Of a DNA stretch of 7,065 nucleotides, positions 5,577 to 7,065 are shown piece after piece. Numbering within the stretch: the stretch's first letter is position 1; every line of letters begins with the position of its first letter. The position numbers and the translations under genes are program-made. The notes beneath the pieces are model-generated. The model had not been told where the DNA came from. It saw only the letters and a program-made list of their open reading frames with translations, and searched no databases. The stretch lies in contig JASHUX010000367.1 in NCBI GenBank assembly GCA_030039775.1, positions 1 through 7,065 of the forward strand. Reading direction: 5' to 3'. Source of the DNA: Alphaproteobacteria bacterium (lineage in GTDB: Bacteria; Pseudomonadota; Alphaproteobacteria; ATCC43930; CGMCC-115725).

Positions 5577-6782
5577 TCAAATCACCGGTTTCGCCATTTG
5601 CAGATTCTGCGGCCAGACGGTGCGCAGCACGCTCGACTGCCACTCGACCAGAATGCCCATGTTGTGGATATTGAGGCCGTTCGGCCCGTATTTCACCTTG
5701 GTGGCCGGCACCGGCAGATTGGTGAACTCGGTGTCGGCCAAAACATCGCGGATCTTCGTGCCGTCGCGGCTCGCCGCTTTTTCGAGCGCCTGGCCGATGA
5801 TGAGGCCGCAGGTGAAACCGACGCCAAGCTGTTCGTTGCCGGGATGCGCCTTCGGATTGGCCTTCATATACGTGTCGACCAATTCCTTGTTGCCGGGAAG
5901 GTTCAGATCGGAATTCCACGTCTCGACGCCGAACAAATAGTCGGTCTGGTTGCCGAGCGCGTTGATGACCGCCTCGCCGTAGAACGTTCCGCCGTTCACG
6001 ATCGGCGTCTTCAGGCCGAGGCCCCGCATCGCGCGAATGATCAGGATCAGGTCGTTGGTAAAGGCGCCGAGGAAAAGAACGTCCGGCTTGTTCGCCATGA
6101 TCGGCGCGATCGCGACCGCCGGGTCCGACAAGCCCATCTGGTAGGGCGTCGAGAACAGCACCGGCAAGCCGATCTTCTTCGCTTCGAGCGGGAGCTGCTT
6201 CTGAACGCCGAGGCCGACCGCGTCGTTGCTCATGAAGATGGCGCAATTCCGTGGCGGCTTGCCGGTCGTCGCTTTGTACATATCGACGATGCCATCCATC
6301 GCCATGTTCCACACGGCACTGCCTTGCGGCATGTATTTGAAGGTGTATTTCATGCCGCGCAACACGATGGGGTCGGCATAGGAATTGGTGACCAGCGGCA
6401 CCTGCGCCTTTTCGCACTCGATCTGGGCGGCGAGCGTCATGGCGCTGGCCGTCGCGCCGGCGATGACGACGGCCTTGTCTTGGTCGATCATGCGTCGTGT
6501 GACGCTGGCCGATTGCGCGGGGTTTTCCGAGGTCGTGTCGGCGACGACCAGGCGCAGTTTCGCGCCGCCCATCGACTTGATGCCGCCCGCCGCATTGATC
6601 TGGTCCACCGCGATACGGAGCGCCGCGACAAAGCGGATGCCGCCCTCGGCGAGGCCGCCGGTCAGCGAATTCGGCGCGCCGATGATGATCTCCGGCTCCT
6701 CCGCATGTACGATCGCCGGTACGCCGAAAACGGCGGCGCTCGCCGCCATGCCGGCAAGAGTTTGCCTTCTCGTAAGAGCCAT
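5577..6782 (-). CDS. Periplasmic substrate-binding protein of a branched-chain amino acid/amide-type (Liv) ABC transporter
   Basis: The 401-residue precursor is a type I periplasmic binding protein of the LivJ/amide family. It begins with a signal peptide: MALTRRQTLAG (twin arginine R5-R6, Tat-like), a hydrophobic stretch, and a likely cleavage after VHA (A27). The mature part opens with the family strand EIIIGAPNSLTGGLAEGG and has the lobe motifs AVDQINAAGGI and VVADTTSENPAQSASVTRRM. Start ATG 6782 is set by an excellent GGGAGG (6796-6791) eight bases upstream. An in-frame ATG at 6818, touching the livF stop, has no such site and would put 12 charged residues before the signal. It captures the ligand in the periplasm for the inner-membrane permease. 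It lies between the ATPase gene and the dehydrogenase gene in one operon. The ligand cannot be read; this family binds branched-chain amino acids, urea, short amides or aromatic acids. Confidence 0.9.
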   Translation of the reverse strand: MALTRRQTLAGMAASAAVFGVPAIVHAEEPEIIIGAPNSLTGGLAEGGIRFVAALRIAVDQINAAGGIKSMGGAKLRLVVADTTSENPAQSASVTRRMIDQDKAVVIAGATASAMTLAAQIECEKAQVPLVTNSYADPIVLRGMKYTFKYMPQGSAVWNMAMDGIVDMYKATTGKPPRNCAIFMSNDAVGLGVQKQLPLEAKKIGLPVLFSTPYQMGLSDPAVAIAPIMANKPDVLFLGAFTNDLILIIRAMRGLGLKTPIVNGGTFYGEAVINALGNQTDYLFGVETWNSDLNLPGNKELVDTYMKANPKAHPGNEQLGVGFTCGLIIGQALEKAASRDGTKIRDVLADTEFTNLPVPATKVKYGPNGLNIHNMGILVEWQSSVLRTVWPQNLQMAKPVI

Positions 6783-6790
6783 GATCTTAG

Positions 6791-6796
6791 CCTCCC
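6791..6796 (-). promoter_or_regulatory. Ribosome binding site of the binding-protein gene
   Basis: GGGAGG on the minus strand lies eight bases before ATG 6782, within the 36-base gap after the livF stop. It favours 6782 over the upstream ATG at 6818 and may explain higher expression of the binding protein than of the ATPase. Confidence 0.7.
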
Positions 6797-6818
6797 TTTT
6801 TGGTCCCGCCCGGGACAT

Positions 6819-7065
6819 TCAAATGCCGAGATAGGCGCGGCGAACGAACTCCGAATCGGCAAGACTGTCGCGCGTCCCCGCCAGCGCCACTCGACCGTTG
6901 GCCAGGATGATTCCACCAGTCGCCAAGTCGAGACAAGTGGCGTTCTGCTCAACCAGCAGAAGCGTCGTGCCCAACGATCGGATCGTGGCCAGCCGCTCGA
7001 AGACGAGCTCCGCCAACACGGGCGACAAGCCCAGCGACGGCTCGTCCAACATCAAGAGCTTCGGA
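6819..7065 (-). CDS. livF: LivF-type ABC transporter ATP-binding protein, C-terminal part (gene runs off the window)
   Basis: Only the last ~82 residues are present, with the stop TGA at 6821-6819. Visible are Walker B with the D-loop (LLMLDEPSLGLSP) and the switch region LLLVEQN, where the usual His is Gln, as is normal for LivF and different from LivG (EHD). The end is the typical LivF tail, with GRVALAG followed by RRAYLGI. The Walker A and ABC signature lie beyond 7065. The protein should hydrolyse ATP at the cytoplasmic face of a permease of the branched-chain amino acid/amide class, in partnership with the binding protein encoded 36 bases downstream. LivG and the LivH/LivM permeases are expected further out on the right, outside this window. 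The symbol reflects family membership, not a proven substrate. Confidence 0.88.
   Translation of the reverse strand, partial: PKLLMLDEPSLGLSPVLAELVFERLATIRSLGTTLLLVEQNATCLDLATGGIILANGRVALAGTRDSLADSEFVRRAYLGI

Noticed and set aside
5566..6417. 283-residue minus-strand ORF within the binding-protein gene
   Set aside because: It overlaps the binding protein in another frame and has His/Arg-rich shadow composition.
6783..6818. Upstream ATG 6818 as the start of the binding protein
   Set aside because: It directly abuts the livF stop, lacks a ribosome site, and would place 12 extra residues with several charges before a normal signal peptide; ATG 6782 has a strong site.
1..7065. tRNA, rRNA, CRISPR array, insertion sequence, toxin-antitoxin or phage defence genes
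   Set aside because: I looked for cloverleaf-like sequence, regularly spaced repeats, transposase motifs with terminal repeats and small paired genes, and found none.

Overview
The window looks like chromosomal DNA from a GC-rich alphaproteobacterium, most likely of the Rhizobiales (Bradyrhizobium/Xanthobacteraceae type). This is an inference from high GC, the GAF-PAS-kinase-receiver architecture, a Liv-type ABC transporter beside amide and hydroxyacid enzymes, and one motif matching the alphaproteobacterial SOS box (GTTC-N7-GTTC). No RNA gene, CRISPR array, insertion sequence or phage gene is visible.

Left part (1-2860): a two-component signalling locus. A hybrid sensor histidine kinase (GAF, PAS, HisKA, HATPase, receiver) lies on the minus strand. 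As read it is split by two single-base shifts that compensate each other. A divergent gene on the plus strand encodes a stand-alone receiver-domain response regulator that resembles the kinase's own receiver. The two share a ~220-base divergent upstream region, in which a 13-codon mini-ORF overlaps the kinase start as TGATG.

Middle (2860-4630): a 374-base gene-free and relatively AT-rich stretch holds a plausible sigma-70-type promoter overlapped by the SOS-box-like motif, a 13-bp direct repeat pair and a 9-bp tandem repeat. It leads into an amidase-signature hydrolase on the plus strand. The amidase is frameshifted by one missing base exactly in its GGSSGG motif, but is otherwise complete.

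Right part (4631-7065): a compact minus-strand operon, convergent with the amidase (4-base gap). In transcription order it encodes the C-terminal part of a LivF-type ABC ATPase (running off the window), a Liv/amide-family periplasmic binding protein with a signal peptide, and a 3-hydroxyisobutyrate-dehydrogenase-family oxidoreductase. A reasonable model is uptake of a small amide or amino-acid-like compound, with the dehydrogenase and perhaps the amidase acting on it in the cytoplasm. The substrate cannot be read from the sequence.

All indels seen lie left of 3.7 kb and the right-hand genes are clean. Sequencing error and genuine decay cannot be told apart here. I found no clearly new biological system. 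The observations most worth checking are the SOS-box/promoter overlap, the clustered frameshifts and the TGATG mini-ORF.
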